Program-made: the position numbers and the translations under genes
Assembly: GCA_025617745.1 (NCBI GenBank)
Contig: CM046856.1
Span: 43,949,049 to 44,013,048 of the forward strand
From: Heliocidaris erythrogramma
Lineage: Eukaryota > Echinodermata > Echinoidea > Camarodonta > Echinometridae
Length of the DNA: 64,000 bases
Direction: 5' to 3'
In this document: positions 43,813 through 56,279 of the stretch, one piece after another
Position numbering within the stretch: position 1 is the stretch's first letter
Layout: each line of letters begins with the position of its first letter
The notes under the pieces: generated by a model
What the model was told of the DNA's origin: nothing
Database searches by the model: none
The model's input: only the letters and a program-made list of their open reading frames with translations

Positions 43813-45410
43813 ATTAACACGCTCTATGAAACAGGAGGTTTCAGACCGTATGACCGCACTAAACCCACAATCTTCTACTGACAAATTTCATGGAATTATC
43901 CGCGAAACCAAATAAGGGAATTCCTGGATAGCGTTCTAACGAAAATCATGATTAGAATAAGCATTATGACGAAGAAGCATTGGTCATCCATAGCGCTCTC
44001 TGCGTCAGTGAAGCGAGACGTAGTCAATGGAATAGTTTGCATCTGAATGCGCATTATTTGCAGTGAGTGCATTCACCAAGTTAGCTTTAGGTAAGTCAAC
44101 TCAGAAACACTTGGCAACTCACTCGTAAACGTACATACTCCTACATGTGCTCTCTATTCAGGATAGTGGACGATTTATCTCTATTTTGCGGATTTATCTG
44201 CTTTTTATTTCATATAATTTTAGTTGGTATCATTGTTCTTTCATGTGCTAGGTAAGTTATTTCATTTTTCTTTTACAGGTACGAAATGATTATTGAACTT
44301 GGCCAATCTGCCTATATTTATGAAGTATACATCATTTATAACATGTCTATTCTACAAACAAGTAGCTATCGTTGAAACTTTGTTGTTTTTTTGTATTGAG
44401 AAAAGGGAAAATTACGCGAAATTCTAAAGACTCAAACCGGAGCAGTGGCATTAATACATTGTATATCCAAAATAAGACAACGTGGTCCCGTGTAAAGTAT
44501 CTACTATTCAAGCAGTTAGTTACGTGATCAGGCCTACAGTACATCGTTAAGTATTATTTAGGCTGTAAACAGGTAGCTACTGTTGACACGGGGTTTTTTT
44601 TTGCAGTGAGATAGAAAAAGCATATAGCATATAGTTTGTGAAACATCCAAATGGCATTAGTATCAAATACATTCTGCAGTCAGAAGAAGCGTGATATAGT
44701 ATGACGTAATATTAATTTTCTAGCTATTACGCCACTCACACATAATTATATGCGACTGCGAGTTTATTATATATGCTTTTATGCAATTAAGAATATATTT
44801 GTGCTTGGGAATCGAATTATGGCATATTTTACGGGATATATTAATATACTAACTTTGATGTTGGCTTCTTTGATTAGCCATGATAATGTGTGATTGAATG
44901 TGCTGTCGTCATCTCATTAAGTATCATTTAGAAAATAATGTGATCAGAATACACTTGCACACGCCGGGCTGACGTGATGCATTGCACGTAATGCAATATT
45001 TCTTTCTTATAGGTAATAAATTTATCCCACAAAATACGAAAATAGGAAGGCTGTGCTAGGGAAGATGCCCGCCTGCGTGGAATAGTATGCGTGAAATTCG
45101 AATGAAGTGAAGTATTATTATCATTTCCATCTAAAATATACGGTACTTCTGCTCTAATCTTGCTATCTCTGCCTTCAGACCAGCTGTACATTTTCCCATC
45201 TTATCTCTCCCTCTCTCTCTTTCTCTCTCTTTCTCTCTCTGAGTCTCTATATATGTTCCGGTGTTTCTTTATGATTGGACTACGTGTAAGTACAAGGTAC
45301 ATGTAAACAAACTTGTACCTTGTTACAATCTTATGATAAACGTTCTGAGTCATTGCAGCACACGTCATTGTTTTTCATAAAATATTTGTGTTCTTATATA
45401 ACTGCGGGCT
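43813..45410. other. Unassigned DNA
   Basis: Two strong 5' splice-site-like words (AGGTAAGT at about 44088 and 44250) and one acceptor-like TTTTCTTTTACAG (44267-44279) occur, but no coding exon pairs with them. (CT)n at 45205-45240. A minus-strand frame (44928-45191) has no recognised domain. Confidence 0.4.
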
Positions 45411-45413
45411 CAG

Positions 45414-45538
45414 CTGGGGTGAAAGTTTCATGCAAGAGGTTTTTCTACAAGCCCACAACAGGGATTCGAATCAGAACCAAGTACTGTATTGAATCCCTCG
45501 ATCGTCCTGAAGGAAAATACAAGTCACAGTACGTCATT
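45414..45538 (+). other. Possible isolated internal exon
   Basis: A 125-bp open stretch lies between an acceptor-like GGGCTCAG and a donor-like GTACGT. Its open frame has balanced amino acid composition (VSCKRFFYKP, then RIRTKYCIESLDRPEGKY), unlike the repeat-derived frames elsewhere. The polypyrimidine tract is weak and no partner exon is recognised. It may be a host exon of an unknown gene or chance. Confidence 0.2.
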
Positions 45539-46885
45539 TCGATTATGTTATTATACCTGTGCTATTCAAGTCTGAGAAGACAGTAGTCGCCAGTAATTCA
45601 AAGCATATAGCTTACACTGTTCATTTTGTATTCACGTCTTGTAAGATGGCCTACCACTCTTCTCACTTGGCCGCTCAAAGGCCGCGCTAGTCCCTGACGC
45701 AGCCTTAAGTCAGACAAATAATGACGCTTCACGTGCAACAGGTAGAAGTCAAGCAATAAATTTTGATTTGAATTTTATTCTCCCTGTATTCAGCTGCTCT
45801 AATGGACTACTTGGGTTAGGGATGCGTGACTTACAGCCGATATCTAATCTGCTGATTCAACTATAAGCTTCCCTTGATTCAACAAACTTACTGGACAGTG
45901 AAACGGGTCGCCATATTCTTTAGTCCTACCACCCACCTCAGCTTTACACTTTATTGCTCAGGAATGTGAAGTTCTTCACAAACATCAAGCAAAGACCAAA
46001 TTTAGTGTTTGCCAACGATTTTTGTCATGCCATGAATGTAGGCTACTGCGCAAATGTAAATAAAGACACTGTAACTCAGAATGATACCTTAATAACATAG
46101 ACCTAATAACACCCATTTTGTACTGCCTGACTGACCATAAGCATGACTAGAGCAAATTTATCATCATGAATATGTTAATAACCATATGACACTCTATTGA
46201 AATGTTATCTTCAATCATGATATGAAAACATATAGGTAGTAAGACATGGCATATTGTCAATATTCAGATATTGAATTTATCATTATTATCATGATGTCCC
46301 ATAACCCCCTGGTCTTCGGGGCACCACTTACAATATTTTAACCACTGCCTGCCTGCTTGTTCTGTCCTTCGCTAGGATAGGCTTTGCCAAAATAATTAAC
46401 CTATATGGTAAACAGAACAGAGATTTTTATAAGTAATTTCATTCATACAAAAAAAGAATATCCATTATATCTTTATTTTTTTCGCCAGACATTAATGATT
46501 TTATTGGGTACGAATAATCATATACAGAAGATGAAACCGTTTACAACAGATCTGAACATATAGAAAATGTGCAATTTGTTAAACAATGTCTGTTGAACAT
46601 GTTCGTAATACTCGCGTGCAAGTTGAACCACATATCATATTTTGACACGATATTCTGTCAAATTCTTTTTACTGCCTTTTGAATATTTCCATAATGCCCG
46701 CATGCCAGTTGAAAGAGATGGAGTTTTTGACACGATATCGTTCACGCGGGGAATATTATTCTCTGGAATAACGTCATCTTTAGCGGATAAGCTTGGAAAT
46801 AGGCTGGTACCTAGTCCACATGGCGGGTTCCTGTCAGCGGAAATACCAGAAGCCTATAAACCCCGGTGTAACCCCGAAGAACCCA
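45539..46885. other. Unassigned DNA
   Basis: No gene or named repeat is recognised. The frame at 46642-46890 has an unremarkable composition and no family match that I can identify. Confidence 0.4.
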
Positions 46886-46889
46886 TATG

Positions 46890-48160
46890 AGAGGCCAGGG
46901 TTATAAGAATAGGAAACTACAAAGTAGGTCTATTATATAGTACCAAAACAGCATAGTGTGATATTTTCTCCACCCTTCTGCCATCTCTACGACGATTCCC
47001 CGTAGTATGTTCATACACCCTTACAGGGGCTCCCTTGTAGAGCCGGTCCTGGCTCCGAGTGGGACTACCTTGCATTAAAAGAAAAACACTAATGAATAAA
47101 AGTAATAAATAGATAAATAAATTAATAAATGAATTAACAACTAGATGAGTAGATAAACAAACACATAAATAGATAAATACAATGAAAAATCACAAGCGCC
47201 ACACGAGAGTTCAGGGTTATAAGAATAGAAAACTGTAAAGTATACTAAAAACTATACCCCCAAACAGCAAAATGTGATATATCCCCTAGTACGTTCATAT
47301 ACAGCCAGCTGTCTCAAGCACCTTACGATAGCATGGATAGGTGAAGTTCGGGTTACAAGAATAGATTATAGAAGACTTTGTATACCAGTACCACAACAGC
47401 TGACTCTGGCGATTCCGTGCAATGTGTCCCGTACGGCATATGCCTTTTGTCCATATATTTCATTCTTAAATGAAAAATATCTCCATATCTCATGGCAGTG
47501 ATACCAAGCAGAATGGACCATTTGCCAATGGTCATATTAAGAAATTTTTATATCTGGATAAAATAAATAAAATTTCTGTTTAAAGAAATGGACACTTTGC
47601 ACGGAATCCCCCACAGTGTGATATATCCGCCGAAACTTTCATACTGTCAGTTATCACAAGCACCATACGTGAGGTCAGGTCCAGGGTTATAAGAATGGAA
47701 AACTGAAAAAGTAGGCCGATACTAATAGCCCAAAACAGCACAATATAGGTTATTTTTCCCGGTATTTTCATATAATCAGCTATAACGATCATCACACCAT
47801 CATGATGAGGGCAGGTTCAGGGTCACAAGGATGGAAAGGCGGCTACGTCAGCACGCAATGCGATATATCTGCTAGCAAATTCATACAATTAGTTAATAGA
47901 ACATAAGCACAATACTAGATGTCAGGTCAGGTTTAGGGTTTGGAGAATAGAAAATTGTAACATATACTCTAATGTACACCAAAACAACATAAGTACCGTA
48001 TATTTCATCTCTTAACGGTTGTCTTATTCATCATTGACTTATAAGTACCGTATACATGTATACTAAAAACGGCGCAATGTGATATATCCTCCCGTATACG
48101 TTCATACAGTCAGCTATCATGTACGTGAGGTCAGATTTAGGGAAGAATTGGTTTAAAGAT
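46890..48160. repeat. Diverged tandem array, ~150-bp unit
   Basis: The ordered blocks GGTCAGGTTCAGGGTTATAAG, AATAGAAAACTG, AAAACAGCA, ATGTGATATATCC, GTTCATACAGTCAGCTAT and AGCACCATACGTGAG recur about six to eight times (for example near 46893, 47210, 47345, 47670, 47810, 47925 and 48125). Copies are strongly diverged and some are incomplete, and an ATAAATAA-rich insert lies at 47095-47180. The short frames inside share repeated amino acid blocks and are not genes. Confidence 0.75.
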
Positions 48161-49400
48161 TCATGAAGAATAGGACATTACTAACATCAAAACAGCACCA
48201 TACAGAAGGTACATATCATAAAGTCCTGTTTGCAAACTCATGAAGAGAAAATTAATCAGTGCTGCCTTTATTTCTAGCTGAAAAGCAAAAGGTGAGAACA
48301 TGCAGTGTGTTAAAACTAAAGTTATTAGTTATGCTTGCAATGAATATGCATCTCGCTTATCTCCCTGCCTAAAATTGTTTATGAAAGGGCATATTGCTTC
48401 GATTGTGTTGATAATAAACCAATAATTTAAGAAAATTTATATAGGCAAAGAAATTAATAGTCTTTCTGTATAGCAGCCCTCACTTGTCGCATGAATTCAT
48501 TCATAATCATACTTTTTGTTGAATCATTTCTTTATGAAAGAAAAGTATAATGCAGTTTACATGATATACACAAGTAAACATGAAAATATAGTCAGTATGG
48601 TTTGAAGAGAGAAAAAATATCCTTCAGAGTAATGACATTTACGTAGTAGTGAAAGTTGCAAGTGTGCCAGTTCCATTTGCCGGCAATGATATTTCATGAT
48701 GTTTACCACATATAAACGAAGAATTATACAAATTTGTAACTTAACTTAATACAGGCAATCTTAAATACTCAGACAAAAGCATTAAATTGTGTTTTAAAAG
48801 GAAATATTGCGGATTTTACTTGTACTTTTAAACCATAAGTTAAACCTCGGGTGATACATATTTTCATCTTTATTCGATTTTTAAAAGTTGATAACAAAGG
48901 GGAGTACGTTATATCGAAATTAAATTCCGGACCAGAATCTCTCAATATTGTTTGTGAGTTCTTGGAAACCAGAACCTATATAGCAATGCTGATTTAGGAT
49001 AAAACAGCAGCGAAGTTACCCTGTCCCCCCAGAGATAAAAATGGCTAAAAAGTCAATTTAGATAATAGCGTCACGTTATTAGCGTGATGATTTTGAGGGC
49101 GCGTGTAGCCTTTGAAAGAAAGTGATGGTAACAGGCAGCTAGTACCTTTCATTCCTCACTGTATAAAGTGTTTGACTGCCATTTATATGTCATGTTCATA
49201 AATCATGCCTGCCTTTCACACTTTAAAACTCTGTGTAGGTTTGACTTCAAACATGGGATAGAATTACTCGAATATCAATCTCTGAATCCCACGTTACACT
49301 ACATTTTGCTTTAGCATCCTGTTTAAAAAGAGACAAGCTCATTAACAGTATGTATGACAGAGTGTCAAGTATATCATAACATACTATATCAGTGATTTCT
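48161..49400. other. Unassigned AT-rich DNA
   Basis: Nothing recognised. Confidence 0.4.
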
Positions 49401-49770
49401 GATCAGTGGCGTAGCGTGGGGCACTGGCATCATGGGGTAGCACTCGGGGAGTGAAATTCCAATTTACAATGCCATTGAATAGGTGGAGGGTGCGGGAGGG
49501 GTCCTGTTGTCTATCACCCTTTCGCCCTTCTCCCTTCTCTTTATTTTTTTATTTTTATTTCTTCATTCATCCATTTATTTATCTATTTATTTAGATATAT
49601 TTTTTTTTTTAATTTTTTTTTTAATTTATTCATTTTATTATTATTTTTTAACATTTATTTATTTGTATTTATTTATTTATTTTTATTTTTTTGTTGGGGG
49701 GGGGGGGGTCTTTTTCGCCTCCCGATTAGGGACACGTTCCCCTGTGCCACCCGTAGCTCAGTCACTGCTT
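49401..49770. repeat. G-run repeat with TTTA microsatellite
   Basis: Starts with the boundary phrase GATCAGTGGCGTAGCGTGGG, shares GGGCACTGGCATCATGGG with 54550-54567, then has a TTTA/T-rich tract (49545-49690), a G run (49696-49708) and an end phrase TAGCTCAGTCACTG. Confidence 0.65.
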
Positions 49771-50209
49771 CTGATTGACGAAAAAAGAAGAACATGTCGT
49801 GAATAAACAAATGAGTCAGTAGACCTTGCGATCCGTACATCGTGTGCATGGTATATCAAGTTTGTTCAAATATTGATATTTCCTGCCAGTCACATCCGAA
49901 AAAAATATCGGCATAAGTTCATGAACAAATTACCTCCAGTTAACCCTGTTAGCAACCTATGAAACATCTTCTACACCTCATTACAGACAGTTACAGCCTT
50001 TTGTCTACAGTACGAAACCTAGGACACACATAACTGTATATTCACTTCGAGGACATGTTGTTTCTCGAGGGTAGGTTGCTTTAGGCCCTTTGTTTGCTTG
50101 TACAAGTATAATCCTCGGTTATGCAGTATTTTAAAACACTACCCCCAATTTGTTATATTCCTACAAACATACAGATGCATGCCTATGAGTCCACAGTTCA
50201 CGCCATAAA

Positions 50210-50255
50210 CGCGTATGGGTGGGGGGAGTGTCGTGTAGATGGAAAAAACCCACCA

Positions 50256-50299
<44 letters not shown>

Positions 50300-50310
50300 A
50301 CTGATAAACA
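50210..50310. repeat. G, C and A homopolymer cluster
   Basis: GGGTGGGGGGAG, then a C run and a long A-rich run with AAAACAAAAC repeats. Frames on both strands here are low-complexity. Confidence 0.7.
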
Positions 50311-50434
50311 AACATTTCCAAAGACATGTGAAAGGCTAGGCAAAGATTGTACTGTATATGAAATGATACAACAAACAGCAGACTTATTTTTGAAATATAA
50401 AATTGGTGCTTTTCTCCATGTCTTTTGACAGGCA

Positions 50435-50585
50435 TAATTCTTCTTCTTCTGTTCCTTCTACTATAGTAGTAGTAGTACTACTACTACTACTATTACTACT
50501 ACTGCTACTGCTGATTCTATACTCCTACTACTATTACTATTACTACTACTACTACTACTATCACTGCGACTACTACTTCTATACA
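50435..50585. repeat. CTA/CTT microsatellite
   Basis: (CTT)n passes into (TAG)/(CTA)n with a palindromic centre (ACTATAGTAGTAGTAGTACTACTA near 50460), so the repeat switches strand at this point. Confidence 0.9.
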
Positions 50586-51355
50586 ACTTCTTGTATACTG
50601 TAACTATACTGGTATACTACTCCCTTATTACATGCGTGTACATTGGATATCACTGACCTGTCAGCTCCTACCAGTATATTTGTGCTCACGGCAAGTGATG
50701 CAAGATGAATGAGGAATCTCAATATGTGCCGGTAGATCTTGCTTCTAAATAATACTAAAAAACACCCTCCATATGCGACTTCAAGGAAAGTTGGAAAGAC
50801 GCGCGATCAAATTCAATATTCTTAGTAAGATCTCCCGTTGTCGTAATAACCCATATCTATGAATTCGATTTAATCCAAATATCCTTAACATGAAAAATGG
50901 TATTTTATGAAATACTAGTTTATGAAATAGGTATTTGTGGGTAATGGCAAAGTTATTGGCAGACTCTAAAAGATTCTAAAAGGTGTCTCGTATCTTCATT
51001 TTGTTGAATCCGCTTGCTCTTACTGGTATGTAGGGATGTAATGCCCCCTATTATATTTGAATTAACAAAGCCCCAGTGTTTAATTCTAACTGACTACCAT
51101 TCTATGACTTTTTTTAAAGGACATGTATTGGGGAGGTATTTTCGAAATCATGCCTGAAGAAAGAAAGAAGCTGTCATTATTATGAAATACATTTATTACC
51201 AAAAAAAAAAAATCATTTTTCTCGAACTATGATGTAGACTTTTTTCTGTTTTAATGTTGTCAATATACGAATAAATACTTTCAACAAATGACAACGCACT
51301 ATAGTATCGCTGAGTATCACAATCATTCCGTAATCAGTGCTTTGTGGTTATACCA
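50586..51355. other. Unassigned DNA
   Basis: Nothing recognised. Confidence 0.4.
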
Positions 51356-51357
51356 CA

Positions 51358-51601
51358 CTGGTGGATTTAGAGGGGGGGCCTTGGGGGGGGGGGGGGGGGG
51401 TTGTCACAACCGTTCCCTGGCTTCTCCTTTGAAACCAAAGTTGCATACCTTAAGTACACAACCAAAAAAATGTGTTCCCTTTTTGTCAAATATTCGAGCA
51501 AAAGAGCACCTGGCAATTGAATAATCCCCCTTTTCTTGCTTGTCAGAAATTTTCCGGAAATGTGCCCCCTTTTTTAATACAAAATTCTGAATCCGCCCCT
51601 G
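51358..51601. repeat. G-run family repeat
   Basis: Left boundary CTGGTGGATTTAGAGGGGGG, a run of about 17 G (51384-51400), internal phrases GAGCAAAAGAGCACC and TTGCTTGTCAGAAATTTTCC, right boundary TTCTGAATCCGCCCCTG. Left and right boundaries are roughly inverse (GGATT...AATCC). Confidence 0.65.
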
Positions 51602-51868
51602 CTAACAAAAGCTAATCATCTTTTTTTCACTGCGACGTCGAAAACGCGTGCGATTACCGTGTGAGAGAGAAGGTTATCACATTATTATTTTCCTATCCAT
51701 CATCGACATCGTGACGAGATACCTCGTGCTACCAATCTGAGGGGGTCTTATATGAGATCGTTTGCTAATGGTCGTAGGGGAAAGGGCCAATGAGAATTTG
51801 ATAGGAAACGGATGGAGTAGGAGTAGGTACCTTTCTCAGTGTCTCTTCACTTTAAAGATACCGCTTAA

Positions 51869-52111
51869 CCCCTTCCATGCCAATAGATTTTTGAGCAATT
51901 GTCAAAAATAAACTTTCAAGAGTTAAATATTTAACTTTCAATTATATTTTTTTTTTAGCAAACCGGGCAAAGATATATTGCATAGGAATAAGCATTATAT
52001 TGAAAGCACAGGTTTCTGTATGAGGAAGAAATTGCAAGCCATTCTCAGCCTAAAGAAAATGTTCAACACTCAATTTTGGGGCAGGATTTGCCGTCCACGG
52101 CATGGTAGGGG
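51869..52111. mobile_element. piggyBac-type MITE, TTAA flanks
   Basis: TTAA (51865-51868 and 52112-52115) flanks about 243 bp whose ends are CCCCTTCCATGCC and the inverse of GGCATGGTAGGGG. The TTAA target and C-rich start are typical of piggyBac elements. There is no transposase. Confidence 0.8.
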
Positions 52112-52599
52112 TTAATATTTAAGAATGTGATAATAGACCAGTCCATTTTTTAATGCACAGCAAGATAAGGCAGAGAAAATAATTCTCTCACAAAATGAAA
52201 ATTTAGGGAATACTAGTAATGGCATTTTTGTTTCTCTAAGAGAATGTTTTGTAACTGTCTTCAAGTCAGCATTTCGCAAACGCAATTAAAAGGGTGGAGT
52301 CGTTATCATCGAATGTTTCTTGAAGATAAAGTTTCATACCGTGTGTTTTTCTTTTATGTTATTTTTCAATAGACTTTGGACTTTTTTGTCCTAGCCTACA
52401 TTGTATGCCTTAAAGTCGGGTTTTATACTTTGTGTGTACACGTGGCAAGCCTTTACTTGGCTTCGCTCTATAAGTCGGCTGCAAACTAAAGACGGATTTA
52501 GAAAGCTCTCGGTGGACTAAAAAATAATTACCACAGCTGAGCTTGATCCATGCTTGGGAAGGTGATGAGAAATCCACCAGTACGTGGCCGGTTTCGTCC

Positions 52600-52795
52600 C
52601 CTTCTAGAACCCATTTGGCGTTCCTAAAGTTTAGTATACAACCCTAAAATTATGCCCCTTCTAATTTTCGACCAAAAGGCACTTGCAAATTTGACGGACA
52701 GTTTTTCTTTCTTTCCTTCTTTTTCTTGCTTGTCAGGGATTTTTTTTAATTGTACCACCCCCTTTCAAAAATCCCGGATCCGCCCCTGCCTTAGA
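52600..52795. repeat. G-run family repeat, truncated
   Basis: Shares ordered phrases with 51358-51601: CCAAAAGGCAC, TTGCTTGTCAGGGATTTTT, TACCACCCCCTTTC and GGATCCGCCCCTGCC. Confidence 0.6.
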
Positions 52796-52931
52796 GTATA
52801 GTCATGGGAGAAAGCAAGGGAAAGGCTATGAGATGAGTGATAAGAGTCCAATTCATAATTTAGTTTGTCTACTACCAGTGGGAATATATCGAAATGTAAT
52901 AGCCTGATGATTATATGGCCGTTAACGTTAT

Positions 52932-53563
52932 TACGTCAAAGGTTGGTTTTTGGAAGGCAAGAGGCATTTGAATATATGAGGGCGGGGGTGGGGGCTGGGA
53001 AAATGACCACTGTATGTGACTGTATAATGTGGTTGTGTTCAAACAGTAGCGATGCAATGAGAGAGAGAGAGAGGGGGGGGGGGGGAGATCAAAAGAAAAT
53101 GAGGAACGAGAAACCTGAAAGAAATATAAATGACTCGTTAGATTGATTAAAATGTTCTCCGACGTGATTTCGTTCATCAGTCTCAGTTTTAATGATTAAG
53201 GCTTTATTAGCGCCCACAGTATGGGGCAAATGTCCGTGTTTAAAATTACAGAGCTTCTTTTTAGTTTTAAGCATGGGCGTCAATCCTCACAGGAATTCTA
53301 TTCAAGTGGGGGAGGGGGGGGGGCACCCTATTGTTGCATCCAGGTGTGTCCCCCCCCCCTACTTGAATAGAATTCCTGTGAGGATTGACGCCCATGGTTT
53401 TCAGGTTAAAAATTGGGGTCATTTCAGGGTCATTTTTACCATGTACTACATGTAGTTACAAATTTGCTTATTGTAAGGGGACTTCACTGATGATGTATAA
53501 TATTGTGCCATTGCCGTTGATTGTAATGGAATAATACTTGAGAGTCTAGTAAAAGCGTACATA
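52932..53563. repeat. Direct duplication, copy 1
   Basis: About 630 bp repeated head to tail with 53564-54180. It contains a GA/G-run microsatellite (53056-53086) and a hairpin repeat (53272-53396). Its frames are not conserved between copies because of indels, so they are not genes. Confidence 0.95.
53272..53396. repeat. Hairpin element with perfect 36-bp inverted ends
   Basis: 53272-53307 and 53361-53396 are perfect inverses (CATGGGCGTCAATCCTCACA and so on). The loop holds a G run and a C run. The same terminal phrase, in the form GATCGACACCCATGG, ends the window at 63986-64000, so this is a dispersed family. Confidence 0.85.
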
Positions 53564-54180
53564 TACGTCAAAGGTCCCTTTGGAAGGCAGAGCATTTGAA
53601 TATATGAGGCGGGGGGGGGGGTGGAAAATGACCACTGTATGTGACTGTATAATGTGGTTGTGTTCAAACAGTAGCGATGCAATGAGAGAGAGAGAGGGGG
53701 GGGGGGGGGGAGATCAAAGAAATGAGGAACGAGAAACCTGAAAGAAATATAAATGACTCGTTAGATTGATTAAAATGTTCTCCGACGTGATTTCGTTCAT
53801 CAGTCTCAGTTTTAATGATTAAGGCTTTATTAGCGCCCACAGTATGGGCAAATGTCCGTGTTTAAAATTACAGAGCTTCTTTTTAGTTTTAAGCATGGGT
53901 CATCCTCACAGGAATTCTATTCAGTGGGGAGGAGGGGGGGCACCCTATTGTTGCATCCAGGTGTGGTCCCCCCCCCTACTTGAATAGAATCCTGTGAGAT
54001 TGACGCCCATGGTTTTCAGGTTAAAATTGGGGTCATTTCAGGGTCATTTTTACCATGTACTACATGTAGTTACAAATTTGCTTATTGTAAGGGGACTTCA
54101 CTGATGATGTATAATATTGTGCCATTGCCGTTGATTGTAATGGAATAATACTTGAGAGTCTAGTAAAAGCGTACATATAC
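53564..54180. repeat. Direct duplication, copy 2
   Basis: Matches copy 1 with stretches of 150 bp or more that look free of substitutions. The differences are mostly 1-2-base deletions (for example GGGGCAAATG to GGGCAAATG, CAAAAGAAAATG to CAAAGAAATG, GAATTCCTGTGAGG to GAATCCTGTGAG). The hairpin arms lose their perfect pairing as a result. Confidence 0.95.
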
Positions 54181-56160
54181 AAGCCTCTGAGGCAACAATC
54201 TACTCAGGCTTGGTACTATTGTGTACAAAAGTACAATCACCATTATTCACGGAGCATCAGGGATACATATTCTATTTGTTTAACCCTGTAGAAAACCCGT
54301 TCAGAAATGCCTGTGAAAATCAATAGAGGTAAACAGAGGTTGCAGCGTATAATTTATATGCATTCATGACAGAGGGTCAAATTGGTTACTTGTGAAGTGG
54401 GACATCGCCAGGCTGGCGAACATGTCGAAAGCGCCTACACAATTGAATGCATGCTTTCGAATGCGCTGATGACATCTTTGGCTTGTAATGGGTTTCCTTT
54501 TATTAAACCAGGCGTAAGCTAAGCTACTATGTCAGGTTATTGGAGCCATGGGGGCACTGGCATCATGGGAGAGGGGGTAGACGGGTAACGTAGGGTTTAC
54601 GTGGGTTTACGTGGGGAAGGGGTCATATCACATCCTTTTTCGTATGCTTTCTGAATGTATGGAGTTAGTTGATTATAATTTCATATGCTTGACCTAGTTT
54701 TCAGTGCCATACAGTGACCAAAACACCGGCATATCACAAGGCTGGTCATGGAGAGTCCAGTATATCTCGTCGATATTTTGTATGGTAATGTATTTAACTA
54801 TACTTCACGTAGGATGCATAAGTCTATAGTGTCAAGTGTTCAAATTCCCTGATGTTATGCTAAGATATTTGTGGGTTTTTTAAAGTTAATACTTAAATTT
54901 GTATCAATTCATCGTAAACACATATCTAGTGTACAATTGGTATTTTAATTTAATTTTAAACGAGTACTTTTTGTATTTCTATTTTATAAATTTGCCAAGG
55001 AACTATACATAGTTACATTTGTAGTATCATTTATAAATAAACCAATGAAAACTTTGAGCAAAAAGATATATACGGATATTGTATGATTTTCACGTGATTT
55101 TTCTGCATGCTCGATCTATCAAAGGGTGATTTTCAACAAGCACCCTTGTTTGTGCTTTATATACGATCCCGCCACTGCCATTTATCATAACAGTTTTATA
55201 ATTAGTTTTGTAAATGAAGTAGAGAATGAATTATTTGATTTGATGATATTTGGGGGCAATAAGCAAGGACTTTAAAAACCCAGACAATAATGGTCATGTA
55301 AATATAGTCCATGGGCAATCGTCACGTTCCACTTTTGGTTTCCGTCATGGAGGCAATCGCTTCAGAATAAACACAGACACATGAATGAGCGGATATGTTT
55401 ACATCAGAAATATGAGATGCAAAAGGACTTATATCACCCTTGTCCATCGAATAATTTTCAGGGGGATCCCATTCCCGTGGAACCGCTCCTGACATCGTGA
55501 TGAAAGTAAATACTCTTCTTAAACATGGTAAACCTCAAGTATGGAAATATACCCTTTCGAGAAACATCAAGTCATTTTACTTACGTCACATCACAAAGAC
55601 ATCATTTACCGATAATGGGCTGCCATAGAAAGTTTTTGAATGACCATGAAAGGGAAAAGGTGTCTTTTCTTCCAATTATCATCCAATATCTGTTTGGACC
55701 GTTACTTGTGTGTTTTCCGTTAAGTGCAATCTGCATACAACTGCATCCAAGTGCCCGTTAGAAGTATTATGTTGCAAATCACTCTACTCGGGTGATAAGA
55801 AACAAGTTTTTATGAACATGATGAAAACTATTTTTAATTCTCTTGAAAAAGACTCCAAGTTATGATTACATCTTTGACTTTACGGTTATTTGTACCGCGG
55901 TAATAATAAAGTTGTAGTTACTATCTTATGTTATTGAAGATGGAAATAATTCTTCAATTATTAAACGTTGATAGTTTGCTCTTACAATCTAAGCCAAATG
56001 AATAGAGAATGAAACTGATTTTACGACAGTGTCACAACCATAAGTGATATCTTTAAGAGATCTGGAGGCCACATTCACTGAAGCCATTGAATGTAAAGGA
56101 TAACAAGTGATGAATTCGAGATGAATTAGAACAGAAACTAGATTGAAGTTGGAAGTTTTT
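54181..56160. other. Unassigned DNA
   Basis: A G-run phrase GGGCACTGGCATCATGGG at 54550 is shared with 49420. A small hairpin CGCCAGGCTGGCG lies at 54408. The frame at 55525-55761 has no recognised features. Confidence 0.4.
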
Positions 56161-56275
56161 TGTTGTGTTTTCTCCTCTCCTTCTGTTATTGTACTTTGTA
56201 TTTTGTATTCTGTTATTGTTATATTGTTTTCCTAAAATGAAATAAAAAATGAAATAGAAATAAATAAAATATAAT
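56160..56275 (+). mobile_element. Probable non-LTR retrotransposon 3' end
   Basis: A T-rich stretch (TTGTACTTTGTATTTTGTA) followed by AAATGAAATAAAAAATGAAA and similar repeats resembles the 3' untranslated end and tail of CR1/Jockey-group elements. No coding part remains. Confidence 0.45.
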
Positions 56276-56279
56276 GCTG

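Noticed and set aside
44088..44280. Small intron between AGGTAAGT and TTTTACAG
   Set aside because: The nearest donor and acceptor are under 30 bases apart, too short for an animal intron, and there is no coding sequence on either side.
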